A stretch of 64,000 nucleotides of DNA from Nereocystis luetkeana (lineage: Eukaryota > Sar > Phaeophyceae > Laminariales > Laminariaceae). Both the position numbers and the translations under genes were made by a program. A model generated the notes under the pieces. The model saw only the letters and a list, made by a program, of their open reading frames with translations, searched no databases and was not told where the DNA came from. Each line of letters starts with the position of its first letter. Position 1 is the stretch's first letter. The DNA lies in the NCBI GenBank assembly GCA_031213475.1, contig JARUPZ010000009.1:1240001-1304000 (forward strand), written 5' to 3'. This document shows, piece by piece, positions 12,451 to 23,005 of the stretch.

Positions 12451-15400
12451 ACGCCTCGGATGACCAAGCTCACTCAGCTCGAGACCAGCATAGCTGTACC
12501 ACTCGAGCGAGTCCGCCACCCTAGTCGACGCGAAGTAAGAGACGCATAAGTTTATTAGAAAATCAAAACAAAGACAAGAGCGAGACACTTTGGGCAATGT
12601 TTCCCAGCAACAAGGACGCAATATCCGTTATACCCCAAGGTTCATATATCTATAGGAAACCCGGGGATGCCTCCCGGATGTCCCCTGACGACCACAGCCC
12701 CCCCCCAGAGCGAACCCATAGGCCCACAGGGACTTGGGGAAAACGATAAAAAATGAAGACAGGGACAGCCGGGGAGACCATAAAAAAAATACAACTCGAA
12801 GAAGAAGAACGAAGAAACCACCAGTCAACATCGCCGTCCGTTTCGACGAAGCCCTTACCATAAACCAGGTAGCATTCATCCACAATACGGTGCTATCCAA
12901 CGCAGCCACTTGATTTGATTTAAACTCACACGAGAAACACTGCAAATTTGAACAAACTGTATCCAACTTCACGTGAAAACCTACACAGCAATATTTATCG
13001 ACGTCGTCCCATATCTCCTCATTTGCCGCCGTACCAGTTATTAATTTCTGACAGACAGGTCAGAAACACACCAGTTACCACACACACATACCTGGTACAC
13101 ACATCCATACCATACAAGAAACAGTACACAGAACGGAAGCAATCTACCAGCTTCTTCCTGTTGCGGCCTAAAGCCATCTGTTAGGAGCAGCAAGTAGAGG
13201 GCCCAGGTTCAGAGATAATTGTTTCGACTGCGGGCAAGCAAACACGCTCGGACACTCTGCAGCTGATTCACCCATAACCTTTATCCCAGCACAAGAGCCG
13301 ATTAGATCGTCGACAAACACTTCTTCGCTTACAGTATACGCTTTGCCCTCGCGTTCTTTGCGCTCAAAAACCTCCTGCGTTATTAGTACATTTATCTGGT
13401 CCAACATTAATTTGAACAACATGATCCACGAGCTCGACCTCTCGGGCGATACCACAGCAACTTCCGTTTCAGTATCCATCATCATCAGCAAAATAATGGG
13501 TTTAGAAGACGCAGCTTCCTGTTCAGGAACACCCCTGAACGAGTCAGAGTCTTCAACAACAGGTATATCAATCTCCGACAATTCACAGACACCCACATCC
13601 CTTTGTGAGAGCTCCTTAAAAGCAGACACCGGTTCAGCAGAAGGAACGACGACGGGTTCATTCACATCGATTTCGAGTCCTCACGAACACCCACGCCCCC
13701 CGTTGGTATATCAATCTCCGATACTTTCACAGACACCCACATCCTTTGACAGCTCCTTAGAAGCAGACACCGGTTCAGCAGAAGGAACGACGACAGGTTC
13801 ATTCACATCAATCTCGGAGTCCTCACAAACACCCACATCCCCCGTTGGTGTATCAATCTCCGACATTCCACAGACACCCACATCCTTTTGTGAGAACTCC
13901 TTAGAAGAAGACACCGGTTCAGCAGAAGGAACGACAACAGGTTAATTCACACCATTCTCGGAGTCCTCACAAACACCCACACCCCCCGTTGAGGTTTCCT
14001 CATAAACAGGTATCGGTGCAGCGGAAGGAATAACTTCAGATGGATTCATAATGCAGCGCACGGCCCTAATTGAACCGTGGATGCAACCAGCCCCACAAGA
14101 TCGATGCTGATGGCTCCGAAGTCCAGACAAAGACGTTCCCCCACCACCAGTAGGTATATCGGGAATGGCAGCAGTATTGGTCGTCGCTGTTGAAGCCCCC
14201 CGCTCCTCCACTACTGTTGTAGAACTAGGTGTCGTCATAGGTGATACGTTTATATTTGAAGGAACAGGTGGACACAGCCCGGTATCTCTGCTGACAGGAT
14301 ACAACACAGCAGCAGCACTTGGAGTGTCACCTGAACTATGAGAATATTCAGATCTAGCAAAACTGTCGCTGGTAGACCATGAAGGACTAGAATTTCGGTG
14401 GTGGCGGAAATCCTGATATTTGAAACGTCCCACAGGAGGACCCACCGATCCGGAACAACCATCGAGCAGGGTAGATACAACGCCTAGAATAAAAACGCCC
14501 GCCTCTAAATCCCTGCTCTCCTTGGCTGGCCTGACGCTCAATAAATCAGCCTTGTATATGTGGCACGGTTCTGCTTGACTCCATCCCCACTTGATGGAAA
14601 GAAATGACACCTATTACGCACAGAAGACCTTTGCTGATAGCCTCGACTCCCAGAATAATAATAATAATGGTTATTCGTAGACACAGATGCATGCACCAGC
14701 AACCGGTGTGTTCTCGGCCACTCCTTTGCTTCTCTTTCCACCATCAAAAATAAATCCATTGGTTGAGAATATAGCTCGTCGTTAACAAGCAACTGTGAAG
14801 TGCATGCTTGCCTGAAGACTTCAGGTGATATCGCATCCAAGAATATCCTCGTGAAAAGTTGTGCTGGCGCTGATTTCCAGGCGCCTTGAAACTCTCCTCC
14901 AACCATGAAAAAATCACTTATTCCAACCTCGGCAACGAACTTGCACATATCGCCAATAGCGTCTCAACAAATCGTGCCAGAATCAGCAGCGTTAGTCGCA
15001 GGATCAACCGATCGAGCAATTGAGCAAAGCGATTCTTCTGCAGAGATAGCATCTAGCTTATGCTTATGATAGGCCTTAGCACGCAGGCAGTCCAGCAGAT
15101 CGTCATTGGGAATGCGAGAAGTTTCACCTGTATAGCCTGCCGCCATGAATAGCGGTTGCGGCAGAAATCCTGGAATCATATCTCGAATGTAACAATCTCT
15201 CGAGTCATCCAGCTTCGCAAGGGAATCGAGGAACAAACGGATATCGTCCACCTGACCACCATTAAGTTTGGGGAGTTTTTCTGCTTCGGGAAGAAAGGCC
15301 ACGTACCACGGCTGTCCTAATCGCGTCGTACTCGCAGTCCAAATCATGTGTTTCGCGGTTACTTTTCGAAACGGCATCATTTCCAGTGAAAAGACGACGA

Positions 15401-16483
15401 CCCTCTAAATCGGTACGAGGAATCGATGAAGCTCCAGACTCGAACTCGTACATGTATGAGTACCTCGTGACGCACCACCAGCCCCTCGACCTTGGTCTGG
15501 ACCAAACGACCGACCGACCGAACCTTGCAAGCGTTCCATATCCTAGTCCGCCAAGCTAGGAGTCCGAATGCGAAACATACGGAAAACGAGCCTCACCGTT
15601 TCGTGCACCAACCCACGCCGAAGATATTGTTCCTCTCACCTAAACGATCCTGTCGATAATTTCCCACCCACTGGTATCTTGTTCAAGAGATATTTTGTAA
15701 ACAAATATGGCTGCACTCGTACCTCGTACTCGTAGAGAAGATTTGTTGACTACTGTACTCGACTCGTATCCAAAAAGAGCTCCAGCCAAGCTGTTTCTCT
15801 AATGGGCTGCTGCTCCACTGTGGATTGCCCTGATCGTCCACCATTCGACCCGATGACCGACACCGCGCACCCGAATGAATGTAACCAAGATCCCGAAGAA
15901 GGCGATATTGGCTCAACCGACCTCTATCGTAGATATACGTATATTTTGTAATTTGTAGCAGCAAGCAAATCTAGCTCCACCTGAAGCGTAGAGATCCACC
16001 CGAATTCCACATAAAACCTTGAACACCACCTGACCGAAGTAGAAGATTCCCAACCCGATGATAGACCCAAAACCCGAAGAAGACCCGAAGAATATATCCG
16101 AGTACCAATACCCAAGACGTCAATATGCCCACACGATCGATACCTGACCGAACGATATCCACCCGACCCTCAAACTCGAAATTTCCCGTGCGACAACCAG
16201 CCTGCCCTCGAATACTGCAGTATCATGGTACGCATCGGATGGCCAAGCTCAGCTCGAGGCCAGCATATAGCTGTACCACTCGAGCGAGTCAGCCACCCTA
16301 GTCGACGCGAAATAAGAGATGCATAAGTTTATTCTTAGAATAAAGAAAGACAAAACAAAAGAAAAGAGTGGCTACCGTGGGCAAAGTTTCCCAGCAACAA
16401 GGACGCAACATCCGTTATACTCCAATATCCCTATCTCTACAAGAAACCAGGGGGTGCCCCCCGGATGTCCCCTGACGACCACA
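12451..16483 (-). mobile_element. Gag-only LTR retrotransposon, copy A (broken)
   Basis: About 4.0 kb on the minus strand. The 5' LTR is 16226-16483 and the 3' LTR about 12451-12696. LTRs begin TGTGGTCGTC and end GCGTACCA, the TG...CA form. A G-rich polypurine tract abuts the 3' LTR at 12697-12708. The interior codes, in order, for a gag-like region (about 15380-14540) with the LPKLNGG motif common near the N-termini of retroelement gag proteins, a long serine/acid-rich region with repeated SEIDxP and VPSAEPVS blocks (about 14000-13480), and a short C-terminal region with two cysteines (near 13230). No protease, reverse transcriptase, RNase H or integrase is visible here or in copies B and C, so the family looks non-autonomous. 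The coding frame is broken several times; moderately old. Confidence 0.85.
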
Positions 16484-17020
16484 TATCGATTGTTTCCGTA
16501 TCGAGCAAATTTACCACTCTAAATGCTGAGACTATAGGGGTGATTGCGGCCTGAACATTGCGGGTGACTGGGAGTGTGAGCAGTACTCAACTTCAAACCT
16601 CGAAATACTGCCTGAATGTTGCGAGTAAGTGCGAATGTGAGTAGTACTAAATATCCCAATGCCACGGGTGGGAGGTGTGCCCGCAGGATCGGACGCCGAA
16701 ATATCTGAATGAACGGTCTTCAATATTATTACTTTAATCAAGAGGATGAGGTGTGTTAAATCGAGGTGTCAGAGCAGAGGCAGACGACCGTGCTGGTAGA
16801 ATAATGAAATGAAAACGATGTCGAACAAACACGAGGATGATGGAGACGGCAGCAGCAGTAATAACGCAAAATGTAAATGCCGTACGAGACGTATCTGCAC
16901 GAAGAACGGCTGTAACTATGTTGTCATCGACAGAAGAGTGTGCCGGATTCGGTCGTCCAGAGCAAAGGCCAGACGATGCTCGTAAGATATCAATATGAGA
17001 AGGTGCAGATAGATGCTCCG
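16484..17020. other. Unassigned stretch with a weak tandem duplication
   Basis: Between copy A and the satellite. At 16545-16680 a unit of about 75 bp occurs twice with substitutions (CCTGAACATTGCGGGTGA and CCTGAATGTTGCGAGTAA). A minus-strand open frame of 107 codons (16734-17057) has one hydrophobic stretch but resembles no known protein and runs into the satellite. I do not call it a gene. Confidence 0.4.
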
Positions 17021-17515
17021 AGTACCTTGGAGTAAAGTAACGAGTGTCGGAGATCAAGTACTTCAGGTACTTCGTGTACCCGGAGTGTTTCAGGACTCGA
17101 TACTCCGGGATACTGCTCGTACTCGCAGTATTTCGGGTATGATTACTCTCAATACTGCTTGTACTCGGAGTATTTTTGTGTTCGATACTCTGAAATACTG
17201 CTGTACTCCGAGTATTTTGGGGTTCCTTACTCTGAAATACTCGTTGTACCTGGTACTTGAAGTATCTGGGGATCTCGTACTGCTCCTACTCTAAGTACTC
17301 GGAGTACTCGGGCATTTCGTACTGCAAAAACTGTAATACTCGGAGTATTTCAGGTTTTCATATTCTGAGGTACGAGTAATACTCGGAGCATTCAAGGGTT
17401 TTACCCTCCAAGGTACTCCGGGTTAGAGTATTACTCGGAGTATTTTCCTCGGATGACGAAGCATTCCTGGGTTCAACACTCGCGATACTCGGAGTACTCC
17501 GAGTAATTTAGATTT
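17021..17515. repeat. Degenerate ACTCGGAGTA satellite
   Basis: Dozens of imperfect copies of a short partly palindromic motif, TACTCGGAGTATTT and variants, spaced irregularly over about 490 bp. A second, shorter patch lies at 51525-51720. In both places it lies next to the foldback-element arm or a DIRS end. No coding potential. Confidence 0.85.
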
Positions 17516-17516
17516 T

Positions 17517-17700
17517 GTTATAATTGGCTCAAGAATTGTTGGATTAATTTACGTTGTAAAGCAATGACGAAGAGGACAAACACATGGTACAATGGGGCAC
17601 CGTGCTCCCAGAACACACTTCGGGCTAACCCGCTTTCTCCGTTTACGTTTCGACCAGTACCCCAAGGGAAAACGGACAACTGGTCGAACTATTTCCCCCT
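17517..17700 (-). mobile_element. DIRS-like element, 3'-terminal fragment
   Basis: About 184 bp that match the last part of the DIRS copies, in inverse orientation to 63160-63340 and parallel to 18364-18560. Shared blocks include AATTGGCTCAAGAATTGTTG, GACGAAGAGGACAAACACAT, GGTACAATGGGGCACC and GAAAACGGACAACTGGTCGA. It has no coding part. It is a solitary end, either truncated or separated from 18364 by the foldback arm between them. Confidence 0.75.
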
Positions 17701-17775
17701 CCAACACGCACCCTACCTAAGATGCCCCCCCCCCCCACCCCAACTCTCTTGAGCGTTAGGGTGGGATGGTGGGAA

Positions 17776-18363
17776 ATAAACGCTCCAAGCCTGTACGTAT
17801 ATCACTGCCCGTATTTGTCTACTATTATCTTGCGTTCTGCCTGTTTCATCTTTCGCTGGTTCTCCCCCTCTGCTTGGGGCACGAACTCTGACCAGGTGCC
17901 CTCATCCACAATCCACTTTCCATATATATATATATATTTGTTTGCTCATCCCATTTATTATTTTCGCCCATCTTCTTCTCTCTCTGCTTCCAACTCGTAA
18001 CTCAGATCCGGGGTCACATAGCAGGCTCTTCTACCCCCTTCCCGCTACGGTACGTGCCTTCATTTTTATCGCGAGAAGATTTCAGCCTTTTCTTCCCTCG
18101 TCGACTCGCATCGAATTGTGCCTACCCACGCTGCAAGGCGCTCTCAACAATTGAACCGTTTTTTATTTTTATTTTTGCAAATAAAGTCAAAGCCCGACCC
18201 ACCTGGGGCTCGAACCCAGGACTCAAGCACAAGAAGAATTCGAGGTTAACCACTTGAACCACCGGGGCGACCGGCGCTTGAACCATATGTCACATTGTAA
18301 TGCCTCCCAAATATTTTCAACGCCTTTTTAACAAACTTCATATTCGCTTCGAATATTTTAATT
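17776..18363. mobile_element. Single arm of the foldback element, carrying a SINE
   Basis: The outer part (17776-17935) and inner part (18285-18363) match, in order, both arms of the foldback element at 51293-52497. They begin CGCTCCAAGCCTGT and end TTCGAATATTTTA. A SINE (about 17936-18284) splits the arm after CCATAT, a six-base block seen on both sides. The arm at 51430 reads without interruption across the same point and so shows the empty site. On the minus strand the arm encodes GKWI/V-DEGTWSEFVPQAEGE, a peptide kept in the other arms. Confidence 0.75.
17936..18284 (-). mobile_element. tRNA-derived SINE, copy 1
   Basis: Abundant SINE of about 345 bp. Read on the minus strand: a tRNA-like head CCGGTCGCCCCGGTGGTTCA with box A (TGGTTCAAGTGG) and box B (GGTTCGAGCCC), then a link TTTATTTGCAAAAATAAAAA, a body containing GCGTGGGTAGGCACAATTCG and CTTCTCGCGATAAAAATGAA, and an AT-rich tail. 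Such elements are transcribed by RNA polymerase III and moved by a partner LINE; no LINE is seen here. TSD CCATAT. It sits in a foldback-element arm. Confidence 0.9.
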
Positions 18364-19317
18364 TGTTATGATTGGCTCAAGAATTGTGGTATTAATTTAC
18401 GCAGTAAAGCAATGATGAAGAGGACAAACACATGGTACAATGGGACACCGTGCTCCCAGAACACACTTCGGGCCGCTTTCCACGTTTACGTTTGGACCAG
18501 TACCTCAAAGGAAAACGGACAACTGGTCGAACTCTTTCCCATTAGGCAAGCCCGAATATTCCTCAAATTAAATCACCCATCTTCCTGCCATTATTAACTT
18601 GTTATTACGGGGGACCATAGTTAATAGGACCAAAATATCGTTCGTAAAAAATGTTAAATATATAGGTTTTGATGTAAACCATAGGTCCTATTAACTATGG
18701 TCCCCCGTAATAGTGATTCGGACACAAAATCTGCTCCCTCCCCTCCTACTCTTACATAGACCATGAAGGCTAGTGATTTCCATCTCCCCGCCCTTTAAAT
18801 CTGAATGTCTGATGCGCCTTGCGCAGCAAGCTGGGTAGCTCCCCCGATCCTGCCTGAGTGGAGAGCGTACTGAGTCGGGTCTCTACCCAAACTGCTTAAC
18901 ATCCGCCTCAAGGCCTTTGTTGCAACGGTGCGCGTGATCACCTTCCACCCGGTGGCCGTGCGTGTCTGCATCAATGGTGCAGACCTGCTCAGTTCGGGAT
19001 GAAGGTCTAGTAAATCCAGAAGGATCTCCAACGCCCCCAGACTCTCTACGTCCCAAAACCTTCCCTTCCCTTTCGTTACTCTCGTCCTTGTGACGATTGA
19101 CCCCAACCTCTTGGAGTCTGACTTGGAAGCGCGGAACGTCACTTCTACTCCGTCTTTAAAACGTCTTTCTTCCCACGCTAGTTGGAACGCTCCCGAAAAA
19201 AACTTCAAGTCCCTCGTCAGATAAAAAAATCTGCGTGTACCAGCCCGTTGCCGTAGGCCCAAATTTCAGAGGCTCTACAAAGAAGATAAAACCACAACGC
19301 AACTCCGGTCCAGACTA
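18364..19317 (-). mobile_element. DIRS-like element copy 1, 3' part (tyrosine recombinase C-terminal half)
   Basis: The left piece of a DIRS-like element on the minus strand. It holds the recombinase C-terminal half (about 19300-18790), with the HSGRIGGATQLAAQG block expected around the HxxR catalytic motif of tyrosine recombinases, then the 3' terminal non-coding region shared with 63110-63340. A MITE (18605-18710) sits just after the coding part. At 19317 the sequence is cut by the large LTR element; the rest of the recombinase and the RT/RNase H lie beyond it at 31988 onward. Broken; older than both insertions. Confidence 0.82.
18605..18710. mobile_element. TA-flanked MITE, copy 2 (nested in DIRS)
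   Basis: A 106-bp palindrome-like element with near-perfect ends TTACGGGGGACCATAGTTAA and its complement, flanked by TA at 18603-18604 and 18711-18712. It lies in the 3' region of DIRS copy 1. DIRS copy 2 shows the same region without it near 63097, so this is an occupied/empty site pair inside the window. This copy has the best preserved ends of the three and is probably the youngest. Confidence 0.95.
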
Positions 19318-19887
19318 TGTTGCAGCGCTACGGGCTCCAGAAGTCGCCCTGGTGGGCGACAGGGTATTCTGTGATGTACGTCGACTGACCTAACCAGTGA
19401 CGTATGGAGGGTGCATCGTGTAAGACAGCGATAAGGCCGTAGGATGGTTCGCTGTCATATCGATGTAGGTATACAATGGAGTGTCCCCAAAGGGGGAGGC
19501 CATTTTCTGAGTCATGGAAACCCCGGATCGGCTGTAGTGGTCGATACAGGTGCTCTGTTGCGCTGCCTGGGGTTTATTAATAGTCAATGCCACCAAAGTG
19601 AAGAAACAAACAAGTCAAACCATATCCCGTTCACACACCGTGCATGAGTCTTGCCCATCGCGTCCATGTCAGTTGCCCATCACGTGCGCGTCAGTTAATC
19701 CCACGTCGCATTCGCTGAGCAATAGCAACACTCGACTCCGTGGCGTCTGGCCACCTCGTGGCCAGAGAAGATTTGGGAGCGAGGTACGGAAGAAATCCCC
19801 ATAAGGACTCTCTCAACGAACGACAACAGCTGGTTATCAAGGTGAGACCAAGCCGATGGCGGCCCAAGAGGAGGCCGAGCTGAAACA
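19318..19887 (+). repeat. 5' LTR of large LTR element 1
   Basis: 570 bp, TG...CA ends, matching 31503-31987 along its length apart from an extra stretch near 19576-19660 and scattered substitutions. It is preceded by TSD ACTA and followed by the primer-binding-site-like stretch. Confidence 0.9.
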
Positions 19888-19901
19888 TGGTGAACCCAGG
19901 G
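19888..19901 (+). promoter_or_regulatory. Primer-binding-site-like sequence
   Basis: TGGTGAACCCAGGG directly follows the 5' LTR, as expected for a tRNA primer site (TGG pairs with CCA). The large element 2 has GGATGAACCCAGG at the matching place (minus strand, about 50648-50636), so GGnTGAACCCAGG is shared by two elements with unlike LTRs. The priming tRNA was not identified. Confidence 0.6.
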
Positions 19902-19959
19902 ATATACGAGCTCCCAATCTTCGGCCGTCACTTACCTCAACAGGGACGCTAGATTTTTG

Positions 19960-20600
19960 CGGTGGATAATAAGGATATTTTTCTTGCTGTGCGGTACTCC
20001 TCGACCAAAAAATGTGGGGGGTAGGCTGGGTCGCCCTGATGGACTTCTAATTTAAGTCACACACGCCAACGATGGAAAACTCGCGCAGCGCAAGCCGTAA
20101 TAGGGTGGACTACCGATGTAGGAACTTGGGCATGGAACCAAAGAGCTATCGGCAGCAAGTGTAACAAGACACATACCAGTGACGAGCTGCCCGGGGCTTT
20201 CGGAAAGGCATGGAATCTGATTATTGTAGGAAATTGTGGGCTCGGCTAAATTCATTAAGACTACCATGGCAATACGTATGTGTACGACTCTAATAATCAG
20301 CCCAACCAGAGCGACAGCAGTATTTTCGTGGTCACATGTCACATGTAACTGCTGTTGTTGAAGTATACCGCGCTGCTGGTATCGAAACAGGGAGTACTTT
20401 GAATATAGTTGCGGGAGGAGCGCCTTCCGTAGATGGTTCTAAGTTTGAAGTTGTACGTAGTAACCGATAACCTACCATGCCCCGAGCGAGCACTGATTAA
20501 TACCAGGTAGCTGCCGGGAGCAAAGGCGCCGCAACTTGAAAATTAGACGGAAAAGCCGTACCTCCGTCTAAAATACCATCAGTAGTCTATACACTTTTTT
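19960..20600 (+). repeat. Interior block R1 of the large LTR lineage
   Basis: Non-coding stretch matched in inverse orientation at 48463-49025. Shared blocks include TTTTTCTTGCTGTGCGGTA, GGCATGGAATCTGA, GTGGTCACATGTCACATGTA and CATCAGTAGTCTATA. The two copies differ by many substitutions and small gaps. It lies near the 5' end of the element. Confidence 0.75.
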
Positions 20601-21330
20601 TTCTGATTGATAAGCCGTACTGAAGGAGCCGTGTGGCGTGGTTGGACGACGAACCTGCTCTGCTCGTTTCGTATTGTCTGACGCCAAGGGGCTGGGCATA
20701 GTTGACGAACGCAGGGCGGAGACGACAGTGGGTAGCAAGGTACCAGGCGGATTAGCAGGGAGAACCTGGCTATACTACTCGTACCACAAACTGCTGCCGC
20801 CACCTGGAAGGTGCTTTGGGCTTTGGTCTGCCTGTTATTCACCCTTTGCTTTTTTTTTCTTTGTTATTTTTTTCCTTGGTTCTTTGTCTTACTCTGTTTA
20901 CAAGCAGTGGTGTTTTTTGCTATTATTTTTCTTGTTTCCAGCTCGTTCTTTTTCAAGTGTTGGCCACCTCGCCTGCGGGGGGGGGGGCACGACAGATTGT
21001 TTCTCCTAGTTTTTACTTTCATTTTTTTTCTTTTTCTCTTTCGATTTGCATACCTTGTTTTTGTTTTCTCTTCGATTGTTTCTTTTCGTTTCACTATTTC
21101 ATAGATTGCGTATGTCGTGCCTGTCGTATCTAGTACGATGACATGGCTTTGCATTGCCCACTGCAGTGCATACTGCACACGTGGCAACGTAGTATCTCTG
21201 TGGCGTAGCTTTGTGAACACATGACTTGTATCTCTTCTAGGATTGGAGAATCGGCACGGACACTGGTTGTGCTGGATGTCGACGGGTAGAAAGAACGGTT
21301 TAATGTGAAGAACACACACACACACTACGC
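20601..21330. other. Stretch present in large element 1 but not in element 2
   Basis: Block R1 (to 20600) and the next shared block (from about 21330) are adjacent in large element 2, at 48463 and 48445, so these 730 bp are an insertion here or a deletion there. It holds T-rich low-complexity sequence (20845-21100) and, at 21245-21320, another copy of the 75-bp core containing GGTTGTGCTGGATGTCGACG. No ends of a known element type were found. Confidence 0.5.
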
Positions 21331-22303
21331 AGTTTCACACGATGCTCAAAAAGATGAGAAGATGGTACGACGACCTGTATTACCGTACACGACTAATATT
21401 ATGAATATCAATGATAGTACAGGCAATTTGGAAAAACGACTGGGACCCATATTGCTACTAGTACTGCTGTACCCTGTACCTACAGTTTTTATTTTTTTCT
21501 TCTTCCCCGAACAGGGTGACCTCTTGATACACGGTTAAGCATACAGGGGGGGTGGCTCGCAGTATGTATGCTTTTTACACCATCAATAAAGGACGTCTAC
21601 GTATAGGCTGTCTATAATACTACGCTCCCGTAAAACTGTAGGCCGTAAGGCAAGATCCCTAGGGGCCATTAGGTCCATCTCTCTCCCCATCTTACCGAGT
21701 TATGTTAACGAGGTCAAAAGCGACATACCAGGATGTACCACACACACCGTATGTATACGAGTATCTGGTATTCATACGGGGCATATTTCGGTGATGAAGC
21801 TGGGTAGAAATGACGGGGCATATTACGGTGATGAAGTTGGGTAGAAATGACGATTTATAGTCGAAGGCCACATATCATACGTGGAGGATGTATCCACAGT
21901 ATATACGGTATTCAAACTACTATCAAGATTCCCGTTCATGGGACGGAAGGTCGTACATCAAGAGCTCTCTAGATCCTTGGGTCTACCGTTCCTGTTGCTT
22001 CCAAAAGGATGGAGACGCTTCACCTTGGCCCCACACGCCCCTACACGGGTACGGGACTAGTGTCCCCTACTATCCCAGCAAAATATCGGCTCGGCAGGAA
22101 GTACTCTTGTTTTTAAGCCGTTCAGCTGTGCAGTGTACCGCAGGTTATTATTCGGGGGTCAGCGCCGCATGAAAGCTACTCTGTAACATTATTTTCGGGT
22201 GAAGGCGCCCCATGAAAGCTACGTTGAAACAACTGAGAACCACATAACAAGAGTCATAGCGGGTTGTTCTGGTCTTGTCGTACCCGATACGTTGGGATTT
22301 CAC

Positions 22304-22514
22304 TTGTTTCACCAGCTGGGGTCTTCTTACCTTGTACCTTGGCCTTTCACGGGATTTCCCGTATGGTCTTTTGACCAGGTACGTTGCTATAGGAAATAGC
22401 CCTACTCATTTCCAGTTAGGGTGTTCTTACCCGGTACCTTGGCCTTTCACGGGCTTTCCCGGCTATGGTCTTTTGACCCGGTACGTTGGTATAGGAAATA
22501 ACCCTACTCATTAG
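22304..22514 (+). repeat. Tandem duplication of about 107 bp
   Basis: Two adjacent copies of a unit containing ACCTTGGCCTTTCACGGG, GGTCTTTTGACC and AGGAAATA(G/A)CCCTACTCATT. A third related but diverged copy is just upstream (22262-22303), and inverse relatives lie at 47460-47640 in large element 2. Part of the non-coding interior of the LTR lineage. Confidence 0.75.
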
Positions 22515-23005
22515 CTTCCCCGAACATAAGTAGTCCGTCAATTATAGGAAATAAGAACGGACAACCCAGGCGATAGGAATGTTTGCAAAACTGTGATATG
22601 ACGTGATCGTGTTCTTTGTATAATCCCGCGTTCTATCCTGCATATTATGGGATGGGATACTCTTTATATGCATACATCAACATGTTTTCATGGTTGCCTG
22701 CCTTGTATGAGGGTGATTCGTGTAATATGCTGCTGTGTATTCACGCTACCGATGGTGCTCTGCCTGTTTTTTTCGTAAGGCTTTGAACCTACTTGTTTGT
22801 CCAGTCAGTGTATGCAGGCATACTCGTTGCTCGTGCTCCGTTTACCTGTTGCTCGCGCTGGTATGTTCGCTCGTTGTTCATGATCGCACACACCTGCATG
22901 TTCGTTAATAAATGACTGCATGCTATTGACCACACAATGTCTTCTAAACCACATGCAACCGATCGGTGTCGATACAAGCCAAAGATGCCGTAAGTACTAA
23001 AACAC

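Noticed and set aside
16734-17057. 107-codon minus-strand frame with one hydrophobic stretch
   Set aside because: Runs into satellite sequence, lacks any family motif and is explained by low stop density.
17936-18284. Genuine tRNA gene at the SINE heads
   Set aside because: The heads keep box A and box B but continue directly into the SINE body and recur with it; the acceptor stem does not pair convincingly.
20811-21133. Phe/Leu-rich open frames resembling membrane proteins
   Set aside because: T-rich low-complexity sequence in a TE interior; hydrophobicity follows from composition.
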